Shown here: piece by piece, positions 7,334 through 15,110 of the stretch | How positions within the stretch are numbered: position 1 is the stretch's first letter | How the letters are laid out: the number at the start of each line of letters is the position of its first letter | Source: Bryobacterales bacterium | Lineage (GTDB): Bacteria > Acidobacteriota > Terriglobia > Bryobacterales > Bryobacteraceae | Assembly (NCBI GenBank): GCA_003166865.1 | Contig: PMUP01000093.1 | Span: 15,465-69,553 of the forward strand | Length of the DNA stretch: 54,089 nt | Reading direction: 5' to 3' | The notes under the pieces: generated by a model | What the model saw: only the letters and a program-made list of their open reading frames with translations | Databases searched by the model: none | Told to the model about the DNA's origin: nothing | Program-made: the position numbers and the translations under genes

Positions 7334-10021
7334 TCAGCCACGATTTTCATTAGCTGCTTTAAGGACTGTCCCCAACTTGACGGCTAGCCCAGGGGAGTTG
7401 GTCTCCTCAAGAATAGACACATGGTCACCAGCCACCAGGTGCGACTCGAAGCCAGCGCCCGCAAAGTCACGCCAGCCTAAGCGCGGATCTCTCAGCACCT
7501 GCGTGCTGACCGGCTCATCCGAGGCGCAAAAGTGAACGATGGGAGAAGAGAGAACGTGCGGAACATACTCCCGCATGAGCACACTGTTCCAATCATCATC
7601 CGTTCGTGAATTCGCCGCTCGTGCCGAGACGCGCGCGGGCTTGGCTTCGGCTAACCGGCGATTGGCTTTGGCGGACCGGCGATTGGCCTTGGCTGACCAT
7701 CGATCGGTTGCGATCCGCGCCAGGGTGCGCAAGTGAGCGGCGAGGTCTGCTGTCGTAATCGGAACTTTCCCCCGCGTCAGGGAGCGGAGGATGGCGGCTC
7801 CGTGGCGCATATAACTCTTCCATTCACGCGCAATCTTCGGGTAGCCCGGCGTCGGCGTGTCAAAAAGCGCCAGCAGCGCGACCTCCTCTCCCTCGGCGGT
7901 GAGCTGTAGGGCCGTTTCAAAAGCTACCACTCCTCCGTAACAATACCCACCGAGAAAATACGGACCGTGATTTCGCAGCGCGCGAATAGAAACCACCGAT
8001 TGGCGGGCGACTTCAGCAATCTCCAGGCGTCGATTGTCCTGGACCGCCGGAGACGGACAAACCACGATAAATGGCTGGTCGGGGCCCAGCGATCGCGACA
8101 GATGCCGAAACCGGTGTGGATCGAGTGTGGTGGTGGAAAAACAGAAAAGCGGAATGCGGGATCCAGCATTTCGCAGGAATAGCAGCCGATTGGGGAGCTC
8201 GGGTTCTAACCCTGTTCGGCTCGCGCACGCCTCCAGCATCCGGGCCAAAGCGGCGACGGACGGCTGGTCGAAAAAGTCGGCTTCCGGGAGCACGTTGGGG
8301 CCGATGTTGAGGGACTGGGCAGCTTGAGTCAGCATCAGTGCGGCCGTCAAGGAATCGCCGCCCAATTCGAAGAAGTTATCTTCGACTGCGATCTGTTCGC
8401 TGCCTAGGATTCTCCGCCAGATTTCGAGGAGCCGGAGCTGGGTGTCGGTCGGTTTCCGAGCATCGCACAATGCGGGCGGGGCGGGCGCCGCCATGGAAAG
8501 ATCCCGAAACCGTTCAGCGAGCGCGCTTCGTTTCGCCTTTCCGAGCGCGGTCCTGGGAATATTTTCGACGAAGACAATCTTTTGGGGAACTTTGTAGGCC
8601 GCCAGGCGTTCGGCGGCAAAACGTCGCAAGTCCAGCTCCGAGGCCTCGACGTCAACGCGCAGCACGACGGCGGCTGCAACGTCTTCGCCGAGCGTGCGGT
8701 GAGGAATGGCAAAAGCGGCAACTTCAGCCACCGCGGGATGGGCAGCTAACACATTGTCCACTTCTGGCAGACTGATCTTCTTGCCACCCCGGTTAATGAT
8801 TTCCTTGCGACGGCCCACCAGGAAGAGATAGCCTTCGTGATCGAGCCGGCCGATGTCGCCCGTGCGAAACCAGCCATTTTCGTCGAAGGCAGCATCGTTT
8901 GCTTCGGCATCGTCGAGGTATCCAGACATCAGCATGGGTCCCCGTACCACGACTTCGCCTTCGGTTTCCGGAGGCTGCAGGCGACCCGAATCGTCCATGA
9001 TCGCCATTTCCCCGTCGATGGCTTTCCCCACCGAGCCGGGCCTTCGCAGGGTAGGCGTGCTGCGAGTGGCGCCGACCATTTCCGTGAGGCCGTAACTATC
9101 GAGGACGGGCGCGCCCAAAAGCTCCTCGAGCTTGGCGAGCATGCCCGGTTGGGGTGGTGCTCCAGCGGAGCGAACATAGCGCAAGGGAATCCGGTGGAAG
9201 AAATCCGGGGCTTTCTGCGCGTGCGCCAGGACGACCCGGTGAACGGCGGGACCGGCGGAAAACGAAGTAGGACGAAACACCTGCAGCGACTCGAGAAACG
9301 AGGCCATTTCGAAAGACGAAGGGCAGTACACGCTGCCGCCGGAGAACAAGTGTGTCAATAAAGTATAGAGGCCGCTCGCGTGGCACAACGGCATCAGGCT
9401 GAGGAACCGGTCCGCGGGCGTCATTTCCAGGGCGCGCGAATCCTGCGACACCGCAGCGCGGACGTTGGAGCGGCTCCAGGGGACCAGCTTAGGAGCGTCG
9501 GTGGTGGCCGACGTCAGCAGCAAAAACGCAGCGTCTGTTTCCCGGCCCGGGATCTCCGGGTCCGAGCCCTCGACCTTGTCAACGCAGAAGACGCCCGCTG
9601 GAGCATCCGGCGATGACCGGATGGCGATGAGCCGCATTTTCAGTTCTCGGGCCACTTCTACAGCCGGCCCGCTCTTACCCGCTTCGTAGATCAGTGTCGA
9701 TCCGCCAATGCGAGGCAAGTACAACCGATACTCGTCTTTGGTGAGGCCCAAGTCCAACGGCGCGCACGCTGATTGCAGCGTAGTAGCTAGAGTCGCGGTC
9801 ACAAATGCGGGTCCATTGGGAAGCGCCAAAGCTGCGACGCTGCCAAAGTGAATTCCCGCTCCGAGGAAGGCTTCACTCATCGCGGAGGCGTGGCGCCATA
9901 GGCCGGAATACGTAAGTGGTTCTTTGCCAGGCGCGGCTAGAGCGATGGCATCGGGCGTTTGCGCAGCCCATTTTTCGAGATCGAGATAATCACGCGCCCT
10001 ACTGGGCTTGGCAGCTTCCAA
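7334..10021 (-). CDS. Adenylation - carrier - thioesterase protein (NRPS-like, no condensation domain)
   Basis: This 895-residue three-domain enzyme has an adenylation domain (about 10-505) with an A3 loop TSATTDAPK (170-178), A5 DSYGLTEM (308-315), A7/A8 from TGDIGRLDHEGY to GGKK (387-415) and the A10 lysine region TALGKAKR. A carrier domain follows (525-600) with phosphopantetheine site S557 in LGGDSL. The alpha/beta thioesterase (615-890) has its nucleophile in GGYCYGG, giving a C694-D721-H867 triad with Cys instead of Ser. The TTG start is supported by AAGGA just upstream. It should activate one carboxylic acid, load it on the carrier and release, dimerise or transfer it. The substrate is unknown. 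Confidence 0.88.
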   Translation of the reverse strand: MEAAKPSRARDYLDLEKWAAQTPDAIALAAPGKEPLTYSGLWRHASAMSEAFLGAGIHFGSVAALALPNGPAFVTATLATTLQSACAPLDLGLTKDEYRLYLPRIGGSTLIYEAGKSGPAVEVARELKMRLIAIRSSPDAPAGVFCVDKVEGSDPEIPGRETDAAFLLLTSATTDAPKLVPWSRSNVRAAVSQDSRALEMTPADRFLSLMPLCHASGLYTLLTHLFSGGSVYCPSSFEMASFLESLQVFRPTSFSAGPAVHRVVLAHAQKAPDFFHRIPLRYVRSAGAPPQPGMLAKLEELLGAPVLDSYGLTEMVGATRSTPTLRRPGSVGKAIDGEMAIMDDSGRLQPPETEGEVVVRGPMLMSGYLDDAEANDAAFDENGWFRTGDIGRLDHEGYLFLVGRRKEIINRGGKKISLPEVDNVLAAHPAVAEVAAFAIPHRTLGEDVAAAVVLRVDVEASELDLRRFAAERLAAYKVPQKIVFVENIPRTALGKAKRSALAERFRDLSMAAPAPPALCDARKPTDTQLRLLEIWRRILGSEQIAVEDNFFELGGDSLTAALMLTQAAQSLNIGPNVLPEADFFDQPSVAALARMLEACASRTGLEPELPNRLLFLRNAGSRIPLFCFSTTTLDPHRFRHLSRSLGPDQPFIVVCPSPAVQDNRRLEIAEVARQSVVSIRALRNHGPYFLGGYCYGGVVAFETALQLTAEGEEVALLALFDTPTPGYPKIAREWKSYMRHGAAILRSLTRGKVPITTADLAAHLRTLARIATDRWSAKANRRSAKANRRLAEAKPARVSARAANSRTDDDWNSVLMREYVPHVLSSPIVHFCASDEPVSTQVLRDPRLGWRDFAGAGFESHLVAGDHVSILEETNSPGLAVKLGTVLKAANENRG
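7641..7703. repeat. Three 21-bp tandem repeats inside the thioesterase domain
   Basis: Three consecutive 21-base units (7641-7661, 7662-7682, 7683-7703) with consensus TTGGCTTTGGCTGACCGGCGA encode the repeated peptide of the form AKANRRSAKANRR at about residues 777-795. The phase is a multiple of three, so expansion or contraction keeps the frame. The segment lies between the catalytic Asp and His, where thioesterases carry their lid region. Confidence 0.8.
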
Positions 10022-10109
10022 CTGGTCCTTGGTTCACCCTACCGTTAGGAGTTTGAAAATAATGCTAGCAGAAGATATCGCGCCGGACCGGCTACTCCGC
10101 CTGTCATTG

Positions 10110-11492
10110 CTACTCGATGGACACCGGCAGCCGGCTGGGCTCCAGCTCGGCCAGCGCCTCGTGACCCAACATGCGGCTATGCATCCGGCCTACCGCGTAG
10201 ATACACACCGCGAAGATGGCGGGGCAGATGGCCAAGACGCCGAAAATGTTTCTCACCGGCATGTTCGTGGACAGAACCCACCCGCCGGCCAGCGGACCCA
10301 GCACCGAACCGATCTTGGCCACACCGCTGGCCCAGCCGGCCCCGTTGGCTCGGTACGCGGTCGGATAGAATACGCCACAAAGGCTGATCACACCAAGCTG
10401 TCCACCCACCAGGAAGAACCCGATGCAGGCTACCAGCACCAGAAAAGCAGAGTGCGGGACGTCTGCAAAGCCCGCGACCAGAAGCAAAATGAAAGTCATC
10501 ACCGGCATTACCGTCACTGCCATGGCGCCGCGACGATCGGTGAAGCGCATGAGACACAGGGCGCCGATCGCTCCCATGAGCGAGATGAGCGACGCTGCCG
10601 TAGCCGCTTCTCGCCGGCTGAATTTGAGACTTTCCAGGACCAGTGGCGTCCAGTTCACCAGGAAGTAGACCGCGAAAGAGCTGGCGAGGTAAGCCAGCCA
10701 GATGAGTGGCGTAATTTTCTTCAGCTCGCCGAGAAAAAGAAGCGACGGTTTGAAATCCTTTTTTACGGTGGGCTCGTCGGCGACAACATAAGTCGCCTGT
10801 GGCGAAAAGCTTTGGCCTGGCGCGATCTGGTTCAGTATGGCGGCCATGCGAGCGGGCTCGCGTCGTTTGCTGGCCAGGAAACGAATCGATTCCGGCAGCG
10901 CCAGGAACAGAATCACCGTGCACAGCAAAGCGGCCAGACCGCCGAGAACGAAAACGGCCTTCCAGCCCAGCTTGGGTATTAGCCAGACCGCAATCGGCCC
11001 CCCGAAACCTGTACCAGCGGAAAAGCCCATCATAATGACGGTTACGACAGTGGAGCGATATCGTTTCGGAACGTACTCCATGTTGAGCGCCCAAGCGAGC
11101 GGCAATATTCCGCCCAGCGGAATGCCGCTGATCAGCCGTAGGCCGAAGAGTGACCAATAGCCGGTAGCGAATGCAAAACACAGCGTAAGTACGCCAAAAC
11201 CAGCGCCGGATAGAATGACCGAGGGCCTGCGCCCGATGCGGTCGCCCACATAGCCCAATAGGAAGCCCCCAATCAATGTGCCCAGCAAACCCATCGCGAA
11301 AATGTTTCCAAGCTGGACTCGGCTCAAGTGGTAATCCGAGGCAAAATAGGGCGCTGCGAAGCTGATGAGGTTGGTGTCGAAGCCGTCAAGGAAAGTGATG
11401 ATCCAGGAAACCACCACCAACCTGAGGACAAAGCCGCTAACTTTCTGACGTTCGATGATTTCTGAGACGTCTATCGTGCGGTGCTCGGGCAT
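10110..11492 (-). CDS. MFS transporter, aromatic acid:H+ symporter (AAHS)-like
   Basis: This 460-residue protein has about 12 membrane helices. TM1 carries the DGFD motif (36-39) characteristic of AAHS transporters such as PcaK, and the first cytoplasmic loop has GYVGDRIGRRP (about 78-88). The second half begins near KKITPLIW after a soluble central loop. The frame extends 24 codons upstream into the HEAT gene; I chose the ATG at 11492, where the MPEHRTIDVSEIIE helix begins. It lies 88 bases upstream of the A-T-TE gene on the same strand. It could import an aromatic acid for that enzyme or export its product; the direction is not readable. Confidence 0.87.
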   Translation of the reverse strand: MPEHRTIDVSEIIERQKVSGFVLRLVVVSWIITFLDGFDTNLISFAAPYFASDYHLSRVQLGNIFAMGLLGTLIGGFLLGYVGDRIGRRPSVILSGAGFGVLTLCFAFATGYWSLFGLRLISGIPLGGILPLAWALNMEYVPKRYRSTVVTVIMMGFSAGTGFGGPIAVWLIPKLGWKAVFVLGGLAALLCTVILFLALPESIRFLASKRREPARMAAILNQIAPGQSFSPQATYVVADEPTVKKDFKPSLLFLGELKKITPLIWLAYLASSFAVYFLVNWTPLVLESLKFSRREAATAASLISLMGAIGALCLMRFTDRRGAMAVTVMPVMTFILLLVAGFADVPHSAFLVLVACIGFFLVGGQLGVISLCGVFYPTAYRANGAGWASGVAKIGSVLGPLAGGWVLSTNMPVRNIFGVLAICPAIFAVCIYAVGRMHSRMLGHEALAELEPSRLPVSIE

Positions 11493-11550
11493 GGTGAGCG
11501 CTTTCACTGGAGTCTCGTTTTTGCAGTCGGCATGTGTTTGCGAATGTCGA

Positions 11551-12528
11551 TCATGGCCGGGCAAATTCCCGCGCGAACACCGCCTCTAGCGCCCCATCGC
11601 CGCGCTGCCGGATGATCGCCTCCACTCGCGCCAGCACGGCTTCATCGCGTGCATAGAATGCCAGTCCCGCCAGAGCATCCGCTGCCACGGGGCCGCTCTC
11701 GGCGGACAATCGCTCGATCAAGAACTGGAGGGCCGGGTCGCTCCTCAGCATCGCGATCGCCACCAGCAGCGTCCGGCGCTGTTCTTGCGTCCCGCCTCGT
11801 TCCCAAGCCTGGCTCAAAACATCGAACGCCGCCGCCAATCGCGATTCGCCCAGCGCCAGCGCAGCGAGTTCGCCGATTCCGTCCGCGCCGGAATCCAGGA
11901 ACTTCGCGACGAATTCGACCGACGCCGCCGGGTCCAGACTCAGCAGAGCGCCCAGGCACTCGCCCGTCACTTCCATTTCCTTGTCGCCCACCAGCGCCTT
12001 CAACCGCAACAGCAGTACGCCCTCTTGACGCCCGGCATCGGCGATGGCGCGAATGGCTCCGGCCCTGGCGGGAACCTCGCGATCGGCCAGCAGCGTGACG
12101 CATTCGAGCAACGCATCCGGGTGGCCCATCCGCGCCAAACCACGCGCGCAGAGCCCCCGCAGCGGTGCGGCCGCATCCGACGGTGGCCCGAAACTGCCCT
12201 CCATCTGGACGTGCCGAATGCCGGCGAAATAGACTTTGGCGGCCGAGTCGTCCATTTGAACCAGAGCCTGCGTGATCGCAATCAAAGCCTTGCAGCCGGA
12301 GTCGAGCTTCGCGGGATTGTGCATGAGGCGCTCGAAAGCCTCCACCAGATCTGGCGCGAGGGCGCTCGCCTCGAGGCGCTCGACGGTTGCAGCGGCCGCG
12401 GCCACCACGTGATTGCTCTTATGCCGCAAGAACGGCGCCAGGTCGCGCTTCAGATCGTGCTTCTCCGGCGTCTGGCGGATGGCATGGATCGCCGCGAGCG
12501 CGTCTTCAGTGGAGGGCGGTTTGGCCAT
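11551..12528 (-). CDS. HEAT-repeat protein
   Basis: This 325-residue soluble protein consists almost entirely of paired helices of the HEAT/PBS-lyase type, seen as periodic A..AI..A/LG..L and RA.AI.AIADAG patterns across residues 10-320. No signal peptide and no enzymatic motif are visible. Such solenoids are protein-protein scaffolds. It starts 30 bases from the divergent Uma2-family gene, so both must share a very compact promoter region. It sits 58 bases upstream of the MFS gene and may be co-transcribed with it. Confidence 0.75.
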   Translation of the reverse strand: MAKPPSTEDALAAIHAIRQTPEKHDLKRDLAPFLRHKSNHVVAAAAATVERLEASALAPDLVEAFERLMHNPAKLDSGCKALIAITQALVQMDDSAAKVYFAGIRHVQMEGSFGPPSDAAAPLRGLCARGLARMGHPDALLECVTLLADREVPARAGAIRAIADAGRQEGVLLLRLKALVGDKEMEVTGECLGALLSLDPAASVEFVAKFLDSGADGIGELAALALGESRLAAAFDVLSQAWERGGTQEQRRTLLVAIAMLRSDPALQFLIERLSAESGPVAADALAGLAFYARDEAVLARVEAIIRQRGDGALEAVFAREFARP

Positions 12529-12546
12529 CCCCCATTATGAGCGCGC

Positions 12547-12552
12547 TAGAAT
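12547..12552 (+). promoter_or_regulatory. TAGAAT -10-like box six bases before the Uma2-family start
   Basis: TAGAAT (12547-12552) ends six bases before the ATG at 12559, and no Shine-Dalgarno sequence is seen. If it is a real -10 element, the transcript would start at or next to the A of the ATG, giving a leaderless mRNA. Confidence 0.35.
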
Positions 12553-12558
12553 TACAGT

Positions 12559-13164
12559 ATGCCCGCATCGCTCACTGAACGACTGTCGCCTCCGGCCGTT
12601 CAAGACCCTCCGCGCAAGCGCTGGAGCCGCCCCGAGTGCGATCGGCTGGAAGCGCTCGGCATCTTCGAGCAGCAGCGTGTCGAGTTGATCGAAGGGGAAT
12701 TGATCGACAAGATGGGGAAGAATCGCCCGCACGTAGATACACTAACTTTGTTGTTCGGCTGGTTGATCCAGGTCTTTGGACTTCGATTTGTTAATACCGA
12801 GGCTCCCATTGATGTCGCCCCAGAGGACAATCCGACCAATCAACCTCAACCCGACCTGATTGTATTGAAGCGTGACTACTCCACCTTCCGGTCGGCTACG
12901 CCCCAACCGCAGGACCTCGATCTCGTGATTGAAATCGCCGACACTTCACTCGCTTTCGATCTCACCATCAAAGCCGCGCTCTACGCCCGAGCCGGAATCG
13001 CCGAATATTGGGTATTGGACGTGCCGGGCCGCCGGCTGATCGTGCATCGCGACCCGCAAAGCGGCCAATACGGATCGGTGACGGCCTACAACGAACAGGA
13101 GGGCATCGCACCCTTGGGCGCTCCCGACTCGACCTTCCAAGTTCGGACCGTCTTCCCGGAATAA
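12559..13164 (+). CDS. Uma2-family (DUF820) putative endonuclease
   Basis: This 201-residue protein of the Uma2 family has the PD-(D/E)XK nuclease fold. Visible core elements are PDLIVL, the acidic LVIEIADTSL strand and KAALYARAGIAEYWVLDV, which supplies the catalytic Lys and the family's typical YWVLD strand. The N-terminal part with W-S-R-x-E/D-C-D-R-L-E and VELIEGELIDKM is also diagnostic. The cellular substrate of Uma2 proteins is not known; they are abundant and often mobile in cyanobacteria and some soil bacteria. It stands alone, divergent from the HEAT gene, 64 bases before the lolA-like gene. Confidence 0.9.
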   Translation: MPASLTERLSPPAVQDPPRKRWSRPECDRLEALGIFEQQRVELIEGELIDKMGKNRPHVDTLTLLFGWLIQVFGLRFVNTEAPIDVAPEDNPTNQPQPDLIVLKRDYSTFRSATPQPQDLDLVIEIADTSLAFDLTIKAALYARAGIAEYWVLDVPGRRLIVHRDPQSGQYGSVTAYNEQEGIAPLGAPDSTFQVRTVFPE

Positions 13165-13228
13165 CATAAATAAATCATAGACTTACAGACCTCTGCACAC
13201 ACCGCCTCGTTATTACGTCAACACTAAT

Positions 13229-13867
13229 GTGAAGCGTCTGCTGCTATGGGTGTCCCTCGCCTGCCTGCCGACTCAGGCCGCCGACGTGGATCTGAACACG
13301 TTGCTCAAGGGCATCGAGCAACGCTACAATCGCGCCAAAACCCTGCAAGTCCATTTTGTCGAGTCCTATAGCGTCCAGGGCCACGCGCGGAAGAGCGAGT
13401 CCGGCGAACTCACCCTGCGCAAACCCGGCCGCATGCGCTGGGATTATAGCGCTCCTTCCGGCAAGCTTTTCGTCTCCGATGGCAAGGACGTTTTTCTCTA
13501 CACCCCCGATGCGCACCGCGTGGAGAAGGCCAAGCTGAAGGCGAGCGAAGATATGCGCGCGCCGCTGGCGTTCCTGCTGGGCAAGCTCGATTTTGCCAAG
13601 GATTTTCGGGATTTTGAAGTGCAGCCCGACGGCGCCAATTATCTGGTCACCGCCAAAGCCAAGAACGATAAGCTGCCCTACGAAAAGGTACAGATGCTGA
13701 TCGCGCCCGATGACCAGATCCAGCGCCTGATCGTCAACGGGCAGGACCTGTCCATCCTGACCTTCCAGTTTGACGGCGAAAAGCTGAACCCTCCCGTGGA
13801 CGACGCTCTGTTCAAGTTCCAGATGCCCGCCGGCGCGACGCTGGTGGATGGCGAAGGGAGCGAATAG
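13229..13867 (+). CDS. lolA: LolA-like outer-membrane lipoprotein carrier protein
   Basis: This 212-residue periplasmic protein has a short signal peptide ending near TQAA at 17-18. The rest matches LolA: TLQVHFVESYS at the start of the beta barrel, the SGELTLRKPGRMRWDY strand pair, KLFVSDGKDVFLYTPD, and the closing strand DALFKFQMPAGATLVD. LolA shuttles lipoproteins from LolCDE to LolB. Here the GTG-started gene begins an operon for a secretion/pilus machine: its stop overlaps the gspF start by one base (taGtg). It may therefore serve a dedicated function, for example delivering secretin pilotins or lipoproteins; that is inference. Confidence 0.88.
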   Translation: MKRLLLWVSLACLPTQAADVDLNTLLKGIEQRYNRAKTLQVHFVESYSVQGHARKSESGELTLRKPGRMRWDYSAPSGKLFVSDGKDVFLYTPDAHRVEKAKLKASEDMRAPLAFLLGKLDFAKDFRDFEVQPDGANYLVTAKAKNDKLPYEKVQMLIAPDDQIQRLIVNGQDLSILTFQFDGEKLNPPVDDALFKFQMPAGATLVDGEGSE

Positions 13868-15075
13868 TGGCCGAGTTCGTTCTCAAGTACGCCGATCCGC
13901 GCGGCCAAATGCACCAGCAGGTGGCTGAAGCGGCCTCCGAAAGGGATTTGCGCGAGCGCTTCTCGCAGCAGGGTTTTCTGATTTATTCCGTCAAGCCCCG
14001 CCGCGCACTCGCGGGCATGGTGGCCGGTGGCGGACGCAAGCGGAAGATCAACCTGGAGAAGTTCCTGATCTTCAACCAGCAGTTCGTGACGCTGATCCGC
14101 GCCGGGCTCCCGATTTTGAAGGCGCTGGATCTTCTGTCGGAGCGCCTCACCGACGAGAAGCTGGCCCCGCACATCAAGGCAGTCCGCGAAGAAGTGAAGA
14201 ACGGCTCGCTGCTGTCCGATGCATTCGCCCGGCAGGGCGTTTTTCCGCCCATGTACGTCACTTCGGTGCTGGCGGGCGAAAAGAGCGGCTCGCTGGGAGA
14301 GGTGCTGGACCGCTACATTACTTATCAGAAGCTGGCTTTGGCGGTGCGCAAGAAGCTGGTGCTGTCGCTGGTCTATCCCTGCCTGCTGCTGGTGCTGGTG
14401 ATCTGCCTGATGGTGTTTCTGGTGACCTTCGTGGTGCCGAAGTTCGCCGAGCTGTATCAAAGCATGTCGGCGCAATTGCCCGCGGCCACCCAGATCCTGA
14501 TCGCGGTGGGAACGACGGCCCGCAACTACATCCTGTTCGGCTTTATCGCTCTGGTGCTGGCCGCCATCGGCTTCCGGTTTTGGTCGAAGACTGCAAAGGG
14601 TGAATTGCGTGTGGATCGCTGGCGGATGCGGCTGCCGCTGGTAGGTGAAATCTGGATCAAATACCAGGTAGCTCAGTTCGCCCGCGTGTTGGGCACTCTG
14701 TTGGTCGGCGGCATCCCGCTGTTACAGGCCCTGGAAACGGCGTCCAGTTCGCTCGGGACGCGCCTGCTCAAGAACAACCTGGCGGAAGCCGGCCAAATGG
14801 TGAAGGAAGGCCAGTCGCTTTCGGCTTCGCTGGCCAAAACCGGAATCTTTCCGGGGCTTTCCATCGACATGATCGAAGTGGGCGAATCCACCGGCGCGCT
14901 GCCGCAAATGTTGTCGAGCGTGGCCGAATTCTATGAAGACGACGTCAATACCCGGATGTCGGCCAGTTTGTCGCTGATCGAGCCCGCCATCATGATTTTC
15001 ATGGGATGTTTCGTTACTTTCGTATTGGTGGCGCTGTATTTGCCGATCTTCTCATTGGCGGACACGCTCAGATGA
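13867..15075 (+). CDS. gspF: Type II secretion / type IV pilus inner-membrane platform protein (GspF/PilC)
   Basis: This 402-residue protein has the typical duplicated GspF cytoplasmic domains (about 65-185 and 265-385), each followed by membrane helices: LVLSLVYPCLLLVLVICLMV near 165, a second helix near 215 and the C-terminal one near 370-395. An N-terminal extension with SERDLRERFSQQGFLIYSV is usual for PilC/GspF. It forms the platform that the GspE ATPase drives. The GTG start overlaps the lolA stop. The gap to gspE is only 30 bases and consists of a small AGGAATAC repeat. Confidence 0.95.
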   Translation: MAEFVLKYADPRGQMHQQVAEAASERDLRERFSQQGFLIYSVKPRRALAGMVAGGGRKRKINLEKFLIFNQQFVTLIRAGLPILKALDLLSERLTDEKLAPHIKAVREEVKNGSLLSDAFARQGVFPPMYVTSVLAGEKSGSLGEVLDRYITYQKLALAVRKKLVLSLVYPCLLLVLVICLMVFLVTFVVPKFAELYQSMSAQLPAATQILIAVGTTARNYILFGFIALVLAAIGFRFWSKTAKGELRVDRWRMRLPLVGEIWIKYQVAQFARVLGTLLVGGIPLLQALETASSSLGTRLLKNNLAEAGQMVKEGQSLSASLAKTGIFPGLSIDMIEVGESTGALPQMLSSVAEFYEDDVNTRMSASLSLIEPAIMIFMGCFVTFVLVALYLPIFSLADTLR

Positions 15076-15110
15076 GGAATACAGGGAAGACGAGGAATAC
15101 AAGGAATGGC
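15071..15110 (+). repeat. AGGAATAC repeat between gspF and gspE
   Basis: The short gap reads as degenerate copies of AGGAATAC/AGGGAAG/AGGAATAC/AGGAAT. The GAGGA of one copy provides the likely Shine-Dalgarno sequence of gspE. Related copies occur at 31165-31200 at the end of the O-antigen-ligase-like gene. Confidence 0.5.
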
